Source of the DNA: Bermanella sp.
Lineage (GTDB): Bacteria; Pseudomonadota; Gammaproteobacteria; Pseudomonadales; Oceanobacteraceae
Assembly: GCA_029938135.1 (NCBI GenBank)
Contig: JAPYOO010000021.1
Coordinates: 1 to 34,340 of the forward strand
Reading direction: 5' to 3'
Length of the DNA: 34,340 nucleotides
Shown piece after piece: positions 7,574 through 16,446 of this stretch; the stretch's first letter is position 1, and each line of letters opens with the position of its first letter. The notes under the pieces are model-generated. The model ran no database searches. It had not been told where the DNA came from and was given only the letters and a program-made list of their open reading frames with translations. The translations under genes were made by a program, and so were the position numbers.

Positions 7574-8896
7574 CTACTCAATCCCCCAGTTCACCCCCAG
7601 CATGACCCTATCGGCTTGATCAAACTGGCCAAACAAACCTTGGCTGTTACCGTAAAACTGATCACCGCCTACATATACATCCACATTAGCTTGGTAGTTA
7701 TAAGTGAGCCTAAGTTGATGAAAACCGTCCTGATCATTCAATGAATACAAACCCAAGTATTTAAGCGCTAGGGTTTCATTAAGAAACTTTGACTCCCATA
7801 AAAATGATAGTTTTTCATCTCGCTCATCCACCACTAATTGTGATGAGTGATCCAAGGCATTGCCTTGAAAATATTGTATAGAGACAAACTGGTCTTGCCA
7901 CCCTTGCCAATCCCAGCCCACCACAAACGAAAAAACATCGGATTTTATAACGCCTGGAAAAGTGGCCTCACTGCGTAAATAGCGATTGGTCTCATAGGCC
8001 ATCTCTGTTCGCAAAATCCATTGCCCCAAAGACGTGCTGGCACTGCCCCCTAATAAGTGGCTACGTTCATAATCCTGATCCACCACCACTTTTGAGCCTT
8101 GCAGTGACGCACGCACCACTGGGGTATCCACATAATGGTATAAATAGTTGGCCGACACATCCCAGCCCGCTACGAAGCTCACCAAACGAATTCCCAGGTC
8201 ACTGTCTTTAAGGCCGCCGTTTGGCGACTTAGCGGGATTAACATCTACCTCAATACCATCAGGGGGCACAGGCACCACTAAGGCACTGGTAAAATTAAAG
8301 GGGGAATTTGCTGGCGCCAGTTCGTGGGTACTGGTGTCAGTGATGAGCAGTACCTGTAACATACTGTCATCCCCCACACTTATCTCGCTATTTACCATCC
8401 ATAAAGGAATACGGGAATCATCAAAGTCATCCAGGGTAAATTCCCGATAACTTTGTGGATTAATGGCATCCAATAACTTTAATCCGTCGGCCTCCCCCCA
8501 CACCACTTGTTGTTTGCCTATTTGCCAATACACAGACTCTGTGGCCACCTGCCAATACATTTCTCTGAGCTCTACTACCCCGTCTTCTCCAGTAGAGAAC
8601 GGGCGAGTTTCCTGGGAGAAGGAATCTGCTGGTGAGCTACTAGCAGAGTTTAAGCTGTTATCAGAATCCCAACGCAGGCGCGCGATGGTGGTTAACTCCC
8701 CACCAAAAAATCCCTGATTAAACTCGGTATCCAGCAGCCACTCTTGCTGCTGAATAGCTTCGTTATGAGTGCCGTAAGCGGTTTGGCTTTTTAATAAGGC
8801 ACTCACATCGATTGAGCTTATTTCCACGGCCGCCGCCGTGGAAGATATCGCCATGATTAAAATTCCCCGCTCTAACCCATGAGTAAACGCTTTCAT
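7574..8896 (-). CDS. DUF1302-family outer-membrane-type protein
   Basis: A 440-residue protein with a signal peptide (ending near STAAAVE) and an amphipathic beta-strand pattern throughout, as expected for an outer-membrane barrel. The family hallmark is clear at residues about 117-165: YWQIGKQQVVWGEADGLKLL, then INPQSYREFTLDDFDDSRIP. DUF1302 genes are commonly found beside RND exporters and LolA-like or DUF1329 proteins, and are presumed to help move hydrophobic molecules across the outer membrane. The start ATG overlaps the stop of the RND fusion gene (ATGA at 8893-8896), so the two are translationally coupled. Exact substrate unknown. Confidence 0.85.
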   Translation of the reverse strand: MKAFTHGLERGILIMAISSTAAAVEISSIDVSALLKSQTAYGTHNEAIQQQEWLLDTEFNQGFFGGELTTIARLRWDSDNSLNSASSSPADSFSQETRPFSTGEDGVVELREMYWQVATESVYWQIGKQQVVWGEADGLKLLDAINPQSYREFTLDDFDDSRIPLWMVNSEISVGDDSMLQVLLITDTSTHELAPANSPFNFTSALVVPVPPDGIEVDVNPAKSPNGGLKDSDLGIRLVSFVAGWDVSANYLYHYVDTPVVRASLQGSKVVVDQDYERSHLLGGSASTSLGQWILRTEMAYETNRYLRSEATFPGVIKSDVFSFVVGWDWQGWQDQFVSIQYFQGNALDHSSQLVVDERDEKLSFLWESKFLNETLALKYLGLYSLNDQDGFHQLRLTYNYQANVDVYVGGDQFYGNSQGLFGQFDQADRVMLGVNWGIE

Positions 8897-11800
8897 CTTG
8901 GCACCCCACGGGTAATGGATTGACGTGAAAACAGTTTATCTTTCACCTGGGTTTTATAGTCCACCATGGAAAAGGTAAACTCTGTGCTGTGGCCGGTTTT
9001 TTGATTTTTAACCAGCATCTTGTGGCGCGTCCAGATACCATCCACCAGGCGAATATCACTCATCTGGGAGGTCTTTAGTTCATTAAGCTTGATATCCCAG
9101 TACTTGGCTTTTAACACCACCCAGTTGCTGGGGTCTACCCACCATTGAACCTTGCCATAACCCAGCTCTTTGGCGGTCTTTTTATCAATTGGAATGCCTT
9201 CTACCTGGTAGGTAGTTTTGCCATTTACTTGTTGTTCAGCGAGGGTGGTAAAGTGATAATCACGGGTTTCTACCTTGCCTTCCTTTTTAATGTCTTCATA
9301 GGTGAAGTCGGTGCCTAAAAAATAGTCGCCGCGATCGGATGCCGATATACGGCGGGCTTTTCTAAGGGCTGGCAGATACAGCCATTGATCATCGTCTTTA
9401 TGGCTATAGTCGTAAGTTAAAAAGGCGGTGTCTTTAATATTTTTGGGTTGCAAATAAAACAGCACAGTGCGTTTTTCACCCCCGTAATATTTGCGAAATC
9501 CCAGGGTAGAACGAGTTCGCACTTTGCCGCGACGATCCACCATCTTCATGTCCATCTTACGGGTCACGTACTCCCCTTCATCTACCTGGTTTATATGATT
9601 GGCAATCTCCAAACCCGTAGGCAAGGCTTGTGCTTCAACCGGTTTAACCGTTAGATAAGCCACTGCACCCACCAATACCATCACAGAGGCCGCTTTATAT
9701 CCGCCTGAGCCAAGGCCACTGATATCGTCAGCAGAAGCGTTACCCACGATGAATGTCGGCTTAAATATTTTAAACAAGGCAGGCAACAGGGTAAGGCTTA
9801 CCAAAAAGCTGGTGAATACCGAGATGGCCACAATCAAACCAAAATTATTAAGAGGAATCACCTTGCTCACCATGAGCACACCAAACCCCAATGCCAACGC
9901 CAATACATTAAAAAACAAGGCGCGACCGGTGCTTGGGTAAAATTGTGTTAGGGTTTTGGTTACATCCTGGGTTTCCCCATACAATACTTTTAATCTGTCC
10001 AGAGTATGAATAGCAAAATCCACTCCCAAACCAATGGCAACGGCGGCAAACATAGAGGTGCCTATGCCTAAGGTAATGGATGAAAACGCCATGGTGGAAT
10101 AGACCAGTAAAATACTGATTAATACCGGCATTAAGGCGTAAGTGCCAGCAATGGCAGAGCGGAACAGGATGGACGATACCAACCACACCAAAATCAATGC
10201 CAGCAACACACCACTGAAGTGACTCACACCTATGTCTTTTATCCAATGATAAGTGAGCACCACACGACCACTTAAGGTGGCGGTCATGTTTTCATCATTC
10301 ACGTTTTCTTCAATGTAGCTTTGCATGGCTTCTACCACGACTTTACTGTCTGAGAAGGCGCCGGAGTTCATCACTAAGCGAACATTGGCCAAGCGGTAAT
10401 CAAAATCAATTTCTTCTTCAAAATCGCTGGGGTCACTGGAAGCGGCATACAGTAAAAAATACTGCGCTATCAGGTCTTTATCTTGTGGCAGCTTGTATTG
10501 CGAGGCCTCACCGCCATTTAAAGAGCGGTTCATTTGTTTGAGGTAATCCACGATGGAGGTGGCACCCTGCACATGGGGCAGTGTTAGCGCGTATTGTTGC
10601 AAGGCATCCATTTGCCTCAATACACTGGGTTCAAACATGCCTTCGTCTTCAGGGGTTTCAATCACTATGTCTAGGTAATTTGTGCCGTCAAAGTGTTTAT
10701 TGATGATTCTATCGGCCTGATATAAAGGCTCACTTGGGTGAAAATTGGTGATGCGGTCTTCATCTACTTTTAAGTTACTGGCAGAGATTGCTCCCACTAC
10801 CGCAATCACTAACGCTGCTAACACAATGGACTTTGAATATTGTTGAGTGAAGCGACCTAACAACACCATGATACTGGCAAAGGCGTCATGATTTTCGCTG
10901 CGTATTTTATTAGCCAACCTTGGATGCACTTCGGTTTTTAACAAACACATGAGGGCCGGTAAAAACACCAATGAATAAATCCAGGCGATGCTCACACCTA
11001 TGGCGGTAAAGTAGCCAAAGGCTTGAAACGGAGGCATATAGGCAGCCAAGGATAAACCTAAAAAGCCAGCCACTGTGGTAAAGGTGGTGAGCGTAATGGG
11101 ACGCCACATTTCAACCAGGCTCACCACAATGGAATCTTTCATGGGCTCATCTGGATTTAGTGCGCGGCGTTCAAAGTACTCACTGTAAATATGAATACTG
11201 TCGGCCACGGCAATACCAATTAAAATAACCGGCAAGGCATTGGTGATCACATAAAAAGGCACTTCAAATAACGCCATGATGGCCACCGTCATCAATACCG
11301 ATGCGGCGATAATAATGTTTCCGGCCAGGGTTACCCCAAAACGCAGAAAGGCCACCAGCATGATGATGGTGATAATAAGTCCCGCCAACGGGTTTAGTTT
11401 TTGCGCGTCACTGTCTATGTAGGTACCAAAAAATCCCGAAATCGCCCCCTCTCCCGCTACATGCACACTGATGCCCTGAGGCAAATCATAGGCATTCACC
11501 GCCGCCACTAAGTCAGCATAGGTTTGTTCGGCCAGGGTTTCATCCAGCAACTCGGCCACAATTAAGGTGGCGCTTTCATCGTTGGCCAGTAAGCTGCCTT
11601 GATACAGTGGAAAATCTCTTAAGGCCGATTGCATGGCCTTCACTTGTTGCAGGCTTTCCAGTTTTTCTTCCATAAAGGCAGACACTTCCATGCCATCCTG
11701 GGTACCAGAGATATTATTCTCGGTGGCCAAGCTGGTGATACCGTCCGGGTCAATATTATTAATATCGCTCACCAGTTCGGTGAGTTCATACACCGTATTT

Positions 11801-12069
11801 AATGCCGCTAGAGTAAAGATTGAATTTTCGCTCACCACCGAGATCACCACCGGATCGCTGAGACCAAACAGGTTTTTTATCTTATCTCGATATACCAGTG
11901 CCGGATTATCATCGGCCAGGAAAGCATCAGAGCGGGTGTCTTTTTGTATTTGGGGTAAAAAGCTGCCCATGACCATTAACAGCAAAATCCCCATGAATAC
12001 GATCTTCTTTGGATGTGTGACCACCCAACGAAAGAACTGCCCTGGAATTGTGACCTCTTCATGTTTCAT
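8893..12069 (-). CDS. RND/MMPL exporter fused to a LolA-like lipoprotein-sorting domain
   Basis: A 1058-residue protein. Residues about 1-780 form an RND (MMPL) exporter: a first membrane helix (KIVFMGILLLMVMGSF), a periplasmic loop, a helix bundle with GIAVADSIHIYSEYF, a second loop and a second bundle with AIGLGVDFAIHTLDRL. Residues about 790-814 form an extra hydrophobic helix ending VKPVEAQA, like a signal peptide with an AxA site. Residues about 815-1058 are an outer-membrane lipoprotein-sorting (LolA-like) domain (YLPALRKARRISASDRGDYF; WWVDPSNWVVLKAKYWD). In relatives these two parts are often separate genes. AAAGGAAT lies before ATG 12069. A CATGCATATGCATG operator lies 14 bp upstream, implying MarR control. 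It heads an operon with the DUF1302 gene. Confidence 0.85.
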   Translation of the reverse strand: MKHEEVTIPGQFFRWVVTHPKKIVFMGILLLMVMGSFLPQIQKDTRSDAFLADDNPALVYRDKIKNLFGLSDPVVISVVSENSIFTLAALNTVYELTELVSDINNIDPDGITSLATENNISGTQDGMEVSAFMEEKLESLQQVKAMQSALRDFPLYQGSLLANDESATLIVAELLDETLAEQTYADLVAAVNAYDLPQGISVHVAGEGAISGFFGTYIDSDAQKLNPLAGLIITIIMLVAFLRFGVTLAGNIIIAASVLMTVAIMALFEVPFYVITNALPVILIGIAVADSIHIYSEYFERRALNPDEPMKDSIVVSLVEMWRPITLTTFTTVAGFLGLSLAAYMPPFQAFGYFTAIGVSIAWIYSLVFLPALMCLLKTEVHPRLANKIRSENHDAFASIMVLLGRFTQQYSKSIVLAALVIAVVGAISASNLKVDEDRITNFHPSEPLYQADRIINKHFDGTNYLDIVIETPEDEGMFEPSVLRQMDALQQYALTLPHVQGATSIVDYLKQMNRSLNGGEASQYKLPQDKDLIAQYFLLYAASSDPSDFEEEIDFDYRLANVRLVMNSGAFSDSKVVVEAMQSYIEENVNDENMTATLSGRVVLTYHWIKDIGVSHFSGVLLALILVWLVSSILFRSAIAGTYALMPVLISILLVYSTMAFSSITLGIGTSMFAAVAIGLGVDFAIHTLDRLKVLYGETQDVTKTLTQFYPSTGRALFFNVLALALGFGVLMVSKVIPLNNFGLIVAISVFTSFLVSLTLLPALFKIFKPTFIVGNASADDISGLGSGGYKAASVMVLVGAVAYLTVKPVEAQALPTGLEIANHINQVDEGEYVTRKMDMKMVDRRGKVRTRSTLGFRKYYGGEKRTVLFYLQPKNIKDTAFLTYDYSHKDDDQWLYLPALRKARRISASDRGDYFLGTDFTYEDIKKEGKVETRDYHFTTLAEQQVNGKTTYQVEGIPIDKKTAKELGYGKVQWWVDPSNWVVLKAKYWDIKLNELKTSQMSDIRLVDGIWTRHKMLVKNQKTGHSTEFTFSMVDYKTQVKDKLFSRQSITRGVPR

Positions 12070-12082
12070 TTCTTATTCCTTT

Positions 12083-12096
12083 CATGCATATGCATG
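12083..12096. promoter_or_regulatory. MarR operator candidate O1 (RND operon, promoter-proximal)
   Basis: CATGCATATGCATG, a perfect 14-bp palindrome just upstream of the RND fusion ribosome site. A TATAAG -10 candidate (minus strand, 12108-12103) would place the transcription start inside it, so binding should block initiation. Confidence 0.75.
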
Positions 12097-12155
12097 CTTT
12101 AGCTTATAAAATTGCCAACGATGCAATATCCATTGGCGGTTTAGTTACCCTTCTA

Positions 12156-12169
12156 CATGCATACGCATG
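12156..12169. promoter_or_regulatory. MarR operator candidate O2 (RND operon, distal)
   Basis: CATGCATACGCATG, one substitution from the consensus palindrome and 73 bp (about seven helical turns) from O1, in the gap between marR and the RND fusion gene. Confidence 0.7.
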
Positions 12170-12183
12170 CTTTCATATAAATA

Positions 12184-12612
12184 TTAACTCTTTAACGCCA
12201 CTACCAAACGCGAGAGTTCAATTAGACTATCGGTATGTTCTTTGCCCAATTTTTTCCGGACCATTTTTTGTGCTTGATTCCAGGGAATCAGTGCTTCTTC
12301 ATATAAGGCTTTGCCTGATGAACTTAACGACAAGGCCTTTTCGCGTTTATTGGCCCCTTCGCGCACATCTATATAACCGTCTCGTATTAACGGTTTAAGG
12401 GCCCGGGATATGGTGGTTTGATCCATAACCAAAGCATCGCGAATCTGTACTGCAGTATTACCGTCACCCAGTAACGCCAGTGCCCGCAATATAGAGAACT
12501 GTGTATTACGAAGGCCTACCGGGGCTAGGTATTCATTATAAAGCTGAGTGATAACGCGGTCGGCTTTACGAATGCTCTGCCCCAGGCAGATGTCGGATTT
12601 TTTAATGTTCAT
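12184..12612 (-). CDS. MarR-family transcriptional repressor
   Basis: A 142-residue winged-helix protein. The recognition region is typical: TQFSILRALALLGDGNTAVQ, then VMDQTTISRALKPLIRDGYI, followed by the wing ReGANKREKALSLSSSGKAL. MarR dimers normally repress their own and neighbouring genes and release DNA on binding a small, often aromatic or lipophilic ligand. Here five copies of one palindrome lie in the gaps on either side of this gene, which strongly suggests it binds them. Likely targets are itself, the RND/DUF1302 operon and the SDR/GST operon. The ribosome site before ATG 12612 (GAGGGT) is unusually close to the start, but no other start fits. Confidence 0.9.
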   Translation of the reverse strand: MNIKKSDICLGQSIRKADRVITQLYNEYLAPVGLRNTQFSILRALALLGDGNTAVQIRDALVMDQTTISRALKPLIRDGYIDVREGANKREKALSLSSSGKALYEEALIPWNQAQKMVRKKLGKEHTDSLIELSRLVVALKS

Positions 12613-12624
12613 ACCCTCACATTA

Positions 12625-12638
12625 CATGCGTATGCATT
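12625..12638. promoter_or_regulatory. MarR operator candidate O3 (marR promoter)
   Basis: CATGCGTATGCATT, one to two substitutions from the consensus, 13 bp upstream of the marR start. It lies between a -35 candidate TTGAAT (minus strand, 12647-12642) and a weak -10, consistent with autorepression. Confidence 0.7.
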
Positions 12639-12672
12639 TATATTCAAGCATTGAATGTGAGTTTTCACGAAT

Positions 12673-12704
12673 TTGACATCAACACATGCATATGCAACTA
12701 TATT
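12673..12704 (+). promoter_or_regulatory. Candidate promoter of the SDR/GST operon with operator in the spacer
   Basis: A perfect -35 TTGACA (12673-12678) and a -10-like TATATT (12699-12704) are separated by 20 bp, longer than the usual 17. Operator O4 fills the spacer. The long spacing makes the -10 assignment uncertain. Confidence 0.4.
12685..12698. promoter_or_regulatory. MarR operator candidate O4 (between marR and SDR)
   Basis: CATGCATATGCAAC. The left half and centre match the consensus exactly and the last two bases differ. It is 60 bp from O3 and 90 bp from O5, and lies within the candidate SDR promoter. Confidence 0.65.
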
Positions 12705-12774
12705 AACCATTAAAACACACTCCAGGTTCTGTGAGCTACTGCAATACAGATCCAGGGGTTACTTCATCCAAATA

Positions 12775-12788
12775 CATGCATATGCATT
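12775..12788. promoter_or_regulatory. MarR operator candidate O5 (SDR leader)
   Basis: CATGCATATGCATT, 13 of 14 bases as in O1, 26 bp upstream of the SDR start and 5 bp before a TATAAT sequence. Confidence 0.75.
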
Positions 12789-12814
12789 AATAATATAATC
12801 AAGAGATAAATTTC

Positions 12815-13645
12815 ATGACACACAATCAAGCACACAACCGTCAATCCTGGGCATTGGTCACCGGCGCGTCAGGCGGCATTGGGTTAGCCTACAGTGAAGA
12901 ACTGGCCAAAAAGCACCAAGCCATTATTTTAGTGGCTCGCAATGAAAGTAAGCTTGAAGAAGTTAGTGGTCAACTGCGTAACCAGTACGGTGTGCCCACT
13001 AAAGTCATCGCCGCCGACCTATCTACCCCAGAGGGTATTAACAAGGTTATCCAACAGACTCAAGGGTTAAACATTTCAACCTTGATAAATAATGCGGGAA
13101 AAGAAGAGTCAGGCAACTTCTTAGACCTTGCCCCTGAAGATATGCTGAGCTCTATTGCCTTGAACTGTTCGGCGTCGCTTTTACTTACTCATCACTTCGC
13201 CAATGAGATGGCTAATCGGGGCGCAGGCAACATATTATTTGTCTCTTCCATAGTGGCGTTTCAAGGGGTGCCATTGATTGCCAATTACGCGGCCACTAAA
13301 TCTTACGTATTAACCTTCGCCGAAGGACTTGCCTTGGAGATGGCACCTAAAGGAGTAAATATTTCCATCGCAGCGCCTGGGTTTACCAATACTAACCTGG
13401 CTGCCGAGATGGACTTTAGTAGTACGCCTATCAAGCCTTTAGAAGCTGAATATGTGGCCAGATACACGCTTGATAAACTGGGTAAAAAACGCATCATCAT
13501 TCCCGGTTTTATAAATAAGCTGTTATTTGTATTGGGAAAACGCCTTCAATCTCGGGCCTTCAATAGTCGTGCCTTTGGCCAGGTATTTAAAACGGTATTA
13601 AAAAAGAAACTTACGTTGGAAAAATCCACCGAGGTGCCATCGTGA
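12815..13645 (+). CDS. Short-chain dehydrogenase/reductase (SDR)
   Basis: A 276-residue classical SDR, an NAD(P)-dependent oxidoreductase of carbonyl or hydroxyl substrates. The cofactor motif TGASGGIG is at residues 16-23, NNAG at 92-95, the catalytic Ser at 145 (VSSIVA) and YAATK at 158-162. A basic, hydrophobic C-terminal tail (GFINKLLFVLGKRL) resembles that of the 17-beta-hydroxysteroid dehydrogenase-like and DltE-like SDRs and may bind membrane or a lipophilic substrate. AAGAGA precedes ATG. The gene overlaps the downstream GST by 4 bp and lies behind MarR operators, so it is probably induced together with the RND exporter. Substrate unknown. Confidence 0.85.
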   Translation: MTHNQAHNRQSWALVTGASGGIGLAYSEELAKKHQAIILVARNESKLEEVSGQLRNQYGVPTKVIAADLSTPEGINKVIQQTQGLNISTLINNAGKEESGNFLDLAPEDMLSSIALNCSASLLLTHHFANEMANRGAGNILFVSSIVAFQGVPLIANYAATKSYVLTFAEGLALEMAPKGVNISIAAPGFTNTNLAAEMDFSSTPIKPLEAEYVARYTLDKLGKKRIIIPGFINKLLFVLGKRLQSRAFNSRAFGQVFKTVLKKKLTLEKSTEVPS

Positions 13646-14310
13646 AAGTGGATTTAACCCTCTACTATAATGCCATTACCGTTAACAGTATTAAAATGAC
13701 ATTACTTTGCCATGCCATGGATATTCAACCGAACTTTGAACACGTGGTATTACATAAGGCAGATGAAAAATCGACACTGTTTTTAAAACTGAACCCACAA
13801 GGGAAAGTTCCAGTATTGGTGGACGGCTCGATGGTTTTAAGTGAATCAAATGCAATACTGCAATACTTGGCCCATAAGTATCGGTCACCTCTGTGGCCCA
13901 GAAAATTCGCCGCACAAGCTGAGACACTGAAATGGTTATTCTGGCAATCCGGTGATTGGAATCAAACCCTAGGGGCTTTTGCACACCGGCGTGTGATATT
14001 GCCTCATTGGGGTTTTGGTGATCATCAAGCTTTATCCCAGGATCATATGGACAGCTTCCATGACCTTATGGGACAGATTGATCACCACCTGAACGATAAG
14101 CCATTTTTGGCGGGCGAGGATATCACCATCGCTGATATTAGCTTGGGCAGTTACCTAATGTTTACCGATGAAGCACAAATACCTTTAGAAAGTTATGGCA
14201 ATGTTAGCCGGTGGCACACGCTAATAAGTGACACCAACTGGTGGCAAAAAAACCGGCAGGCGTTGGCCGTAACGCTAGGCCATTCCATCCATAAACAAGC
14301 CACTTTATGA
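13642..14310 (+). CDS. Glutathione S-transferase family protein
   Basis: A 222-residue GST. The thioredoxin-fold N-terminal domain contains LNPQGKVPVLVDG and the glutathione-contacting LSESNAILQYLA. The helical C-terminal domain contains LNDKPFLAGEDITIADIS, the conserved N-capping motif. It starts with GTG, overlapping the SDR stop (GTGA), so it is translationally coupled. It probably conjugates or isomerises the compound handled by the SDR, or repairs oxidative damage from it. The first position after the start is Lys-Val-Asp, with a Tyr-Tyr-Asn-Ala active-site region that could be a Ser/Tyr-type or beta/theta-like GST; the class is uncertain. Confidence 0.88.
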   Translation: MKVDLTLYYNAITVNSIKMTLLCHAMDIQPNFEHVVLHKADEKSTLFLKLNPQGKVPVLVDGSMVLSESNAILQYLAHKYRSPLWPRKFAAQAETLKWLFWQSGDWNQTLGAFAHRRVILPHWGFGDHQALSQDHMDSFHDLMGQIDHHLNDKPFLAGEDITIADISLGSYLMFTDEAQIPLESYGNVSRWHTLISDTNWWQKNRQALAVTLGHSIHKQATL

Positions 14311-14690
14311 TTTCCTTTATGCTCATAAAGTATATATCTAGAGAGTGAGAGAGAGAGAGCACCACACCTAGTTGAAGGCGTTCCTATATGGCTCTGGCAA
14401 AGCAGATCCATATAGGGACGCAACAATTTAAATGATGCACACCCTTGTCACGGGCACTGTTTAGAAAAATATTTTATCTGGATAATAGCCCTGCAACGCT
14501 ACCCTTTATTTTATGGAAACGTGCAATATTTCGTTGGCCACTCTTTAGCATGGGTGCATTCATTTAGTAATGCATAACAATCGCGCAGCTGCGGCGCTTT
14601 AGCTTAGCGGTATACGCATTACACAGTCTTAAATCGCCGCCCATCACAGGGGCGAACTATTACGACCCTGTGCCTCCATTATAAAAACGC
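14311..14690. other. Intergenic region with GA repeat and two hairpins
   Basis: No gene is seen in this convergent gap. It contains a GA dinucleotide run at 14341-14359; a 14-bp stem with one mismatch at 14378-14391 and 14408-14421 (GCGTTCCTATATGG pairing with CCATATAGGGACGC, 16-base loop); and a 7-bp stem CACAGGG/CCCTGTG at 14645-14672. The last two could end the GST and MFS transcripts respectively, but neither has a strong T-run. Confidence 0.45.
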
Positions 14691-16034
14691 TTAAGTCTGG
14701 CTTGGTTTAAAACTGGCCTGTTGCTTCGCCAAATCTTCAGGCAAGTATTTTGCCGCGCGGTAAAAGGCTAACATTGAAAACAGCCCCACAAACGACACTC
14801 CCGCAATCGCGTAACGCAGTGCATCACTGCCTAAGCTTGGGGTTAATGCATCACTAATTAAGCCAACCGCTACCGGTCCACACCCTAAACCAATTAGGTT
14901 TAACACTAAAAATAAAATAGCCGATGACATGGCCCGCATATTGGGGCTCACTAATGTGTGGGTAATCGCAATAACAGGGCCTAAATACAACGCGCCAAAT
15001 ACAGTGGCCACAAACAAGCTGGTTAAGGCTTGTGTGCTACTTTCCATAAACATAGCAGACGCAATTAATACTGGACCAAATATGGCGGGAATAGCTGGCA
15101 CCCATAAATACCAGCGAATATCTTTTAAACCCAATTTGTCGGCAAAATAGCCTCCCGCAAAGGTGCCTATAATGCCGCCTAAACCCGATGTAATCGCAAG
15201 GCTAATGCCTACCTGAGTGGTTTCAAAACCGTGGGAACGAATAAGAAACGACGGTAAAAAGTTACCGATACCGTAACTACAAAAAGCGGTCAGGCCCGAG
15301 GCCAGTGCAAAAAAACGAAATGACTTCAATGCCCATAATGTTGTTAACGTTTCTTTAAACGTAACCTTTGTCTTAACCGTGACGCCATCTGCGATACCCC
15401 GAATCGGTTCACGTAGTGTTAATTTAACCACCAGTGCAATTAATAAACCGGGAAGGCCCACAGCAAAAAAAGCAATACGCCAGCCGTAATGTTCGTTTAC
15501 CCAGCCGCCAATAACAAAACCAATTAAAATGCCTATGTACACTCCCATAGAATAAATAGACATGGCGCGGCCACGCTCTTTGGCAGGATAATAATCGGAA
15601 ATAATAGAGTGTGATGGTGGACTGCCACCGGCTTCACCTACACCCACGCCAATTCTGGCCAGCAACAACTGGTAAAAGTTTTGTGTTAAACCCGATAAAG
15701 CAGTCATACCGCTCCACACCGCTACGGCACCGGCCACAATATTTTTACGGTTGCCCACATCGGCCCAGCGAGCAATAGGAATACCCACACTGACGTAAAA
15801 AATTGCAAATGCAAAACCGGTTAACAAACCTAATTGGGCATCGGTAAGTGCCATGTCGACTTTAATGGATTCTTGCAATATCACTAAAATTTGCCGATCA
15901 ACAAAATTAAGTGCATATACTATGGTGAGTAAAAATAAAACATAGCGGCGGTAGTTTTTACCCTTAGCCTGCCCGCTAACCTCAGCGGGTTCACCTTGAG
16001 AATCCGGCTGGTCTAAAACGTTTGACTGTTCCAT
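14691..16034 (-). CDS. MFS transporter, spinster-like family
   Basis: A 447-residue major facilitator with about 12 membrane helices. A hydrophilic N-terminus precedes the family start motif YALNFVDRQILVILQESIK. The loop 2-3 signature is GIPIARWADVGNRKNIV, and helix 4-5 carries GVGVGEAGGSPPSHSIISDY with KERGRAMS. These features are typical of the bacterial spinster-like (Spns) group, often placed beside steroid, aromatic or lipid catabolic genes; the substrate here is unknown. GGGAG precedes ATG 16034. It is monocistronic by appearance. A nearly identical, broken copy of its 3' end lies at 7132-7401. Confidence 0.88.
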   Translation of the reverse strand: MEQSNVLDQPDSQGEPAEVSGQAKGKNYRRYVLFLLTIVYALNFVDRQILVILQESIKVDMALTDAQLGLLTGFAFAIFYVSVGIPIARWADVGNRKNIVAGAVAVWSGMTALSGLTQNFYQLLLARIGVGVGEAGGSPPSHSIISDYYPAKERGRAMSIYSMGVYIGILIGFVIGGWVNEHYGWRIAFFAVGLPGLLIALVVKLTLREPIRGIADGVTVKTKVTFKETLTTLWALKSFRFFALASGLTAFCSYGIGNFLPSFLIRSHGFETTQVGISLAITSGLGGIIGTFAGGYFADKLGLKDIRWYLWVPAIPAIFGPVLIASAMFMESSTQALTSLFVATVFGALYLGPVIAITHTLVSPNMRAMSSAILFLVLNLIGLGCGPVAVGLISDALTPSLGSDALRYAIAGVSFVGLFSMLAFYRAAKYLPEDLAKQQASFKPSQT

Positions 16035-16446
16035 AAAACTCCCACCATATTATTTTTATATTAGGCACTTTGCATACAGCTTCAACACACAAAAAGTATC
16101 ACCTAGGGCACCCTGCCCTATCCCCCGCCAGTTACCAAGGGTTATTGGTACATTTTTGTAATAACGCCAACATTTGGCTCGAAGAGTCCATCCGCATAAA
16201 TGGGGTTTATCACTGAGTATTCATCATATAAATAGTAGGGGGCTAAAAAAGTGGTCAATTTAAAATCTTTGTTAAAAAAAATTTTAATTGTTGGTCTATG
16301 AAAATAATAAAATCGCGCCCCGCCCACTGAAATTTTACGAGTGACACTGGACAGATGAAGCGCAACAAATTTATTGATAGGGCAAGATTAAGTCATGTTT
16401 AAACCACTTAATGGTTTGAGTCTTCGTAGTCACTCTATTCACATTT
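16035..16446. other. Intergenic region upstream of the MFS gene
   Basis: The gap lies between the MFS start and the stop of the second GST gene. It must hold the MFS promoter on the minus strand. A 61-codon open frame at 16142-16327 lacks a ribosome site and resembles no family I know, so I do not call it a gene. No repeats or hairpins of note are seen. Confidence 0.4.

Noticed and set aside
11633-12109. A 158-codon plus-strand open frame inside the RND gene.
   Set aside because: It is fully antisense to a strongly supported gene, and its end crosses the MarR operator region.
14594-14678. A tRNA-like stretch (TAGCTTAGCGGTATACG with a later GGGCGAAC and a CCTCCA end).
   Set aside because: The acceptor arms do not pair, no anticodon stem forms, and the T-arm consensus is absent.
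16142-16327. A 61-codon minus-strand open frame upstream of the MFS gene.
   Set aside because: GTG start without a ribosome site, no signal or domain, and no known relative.
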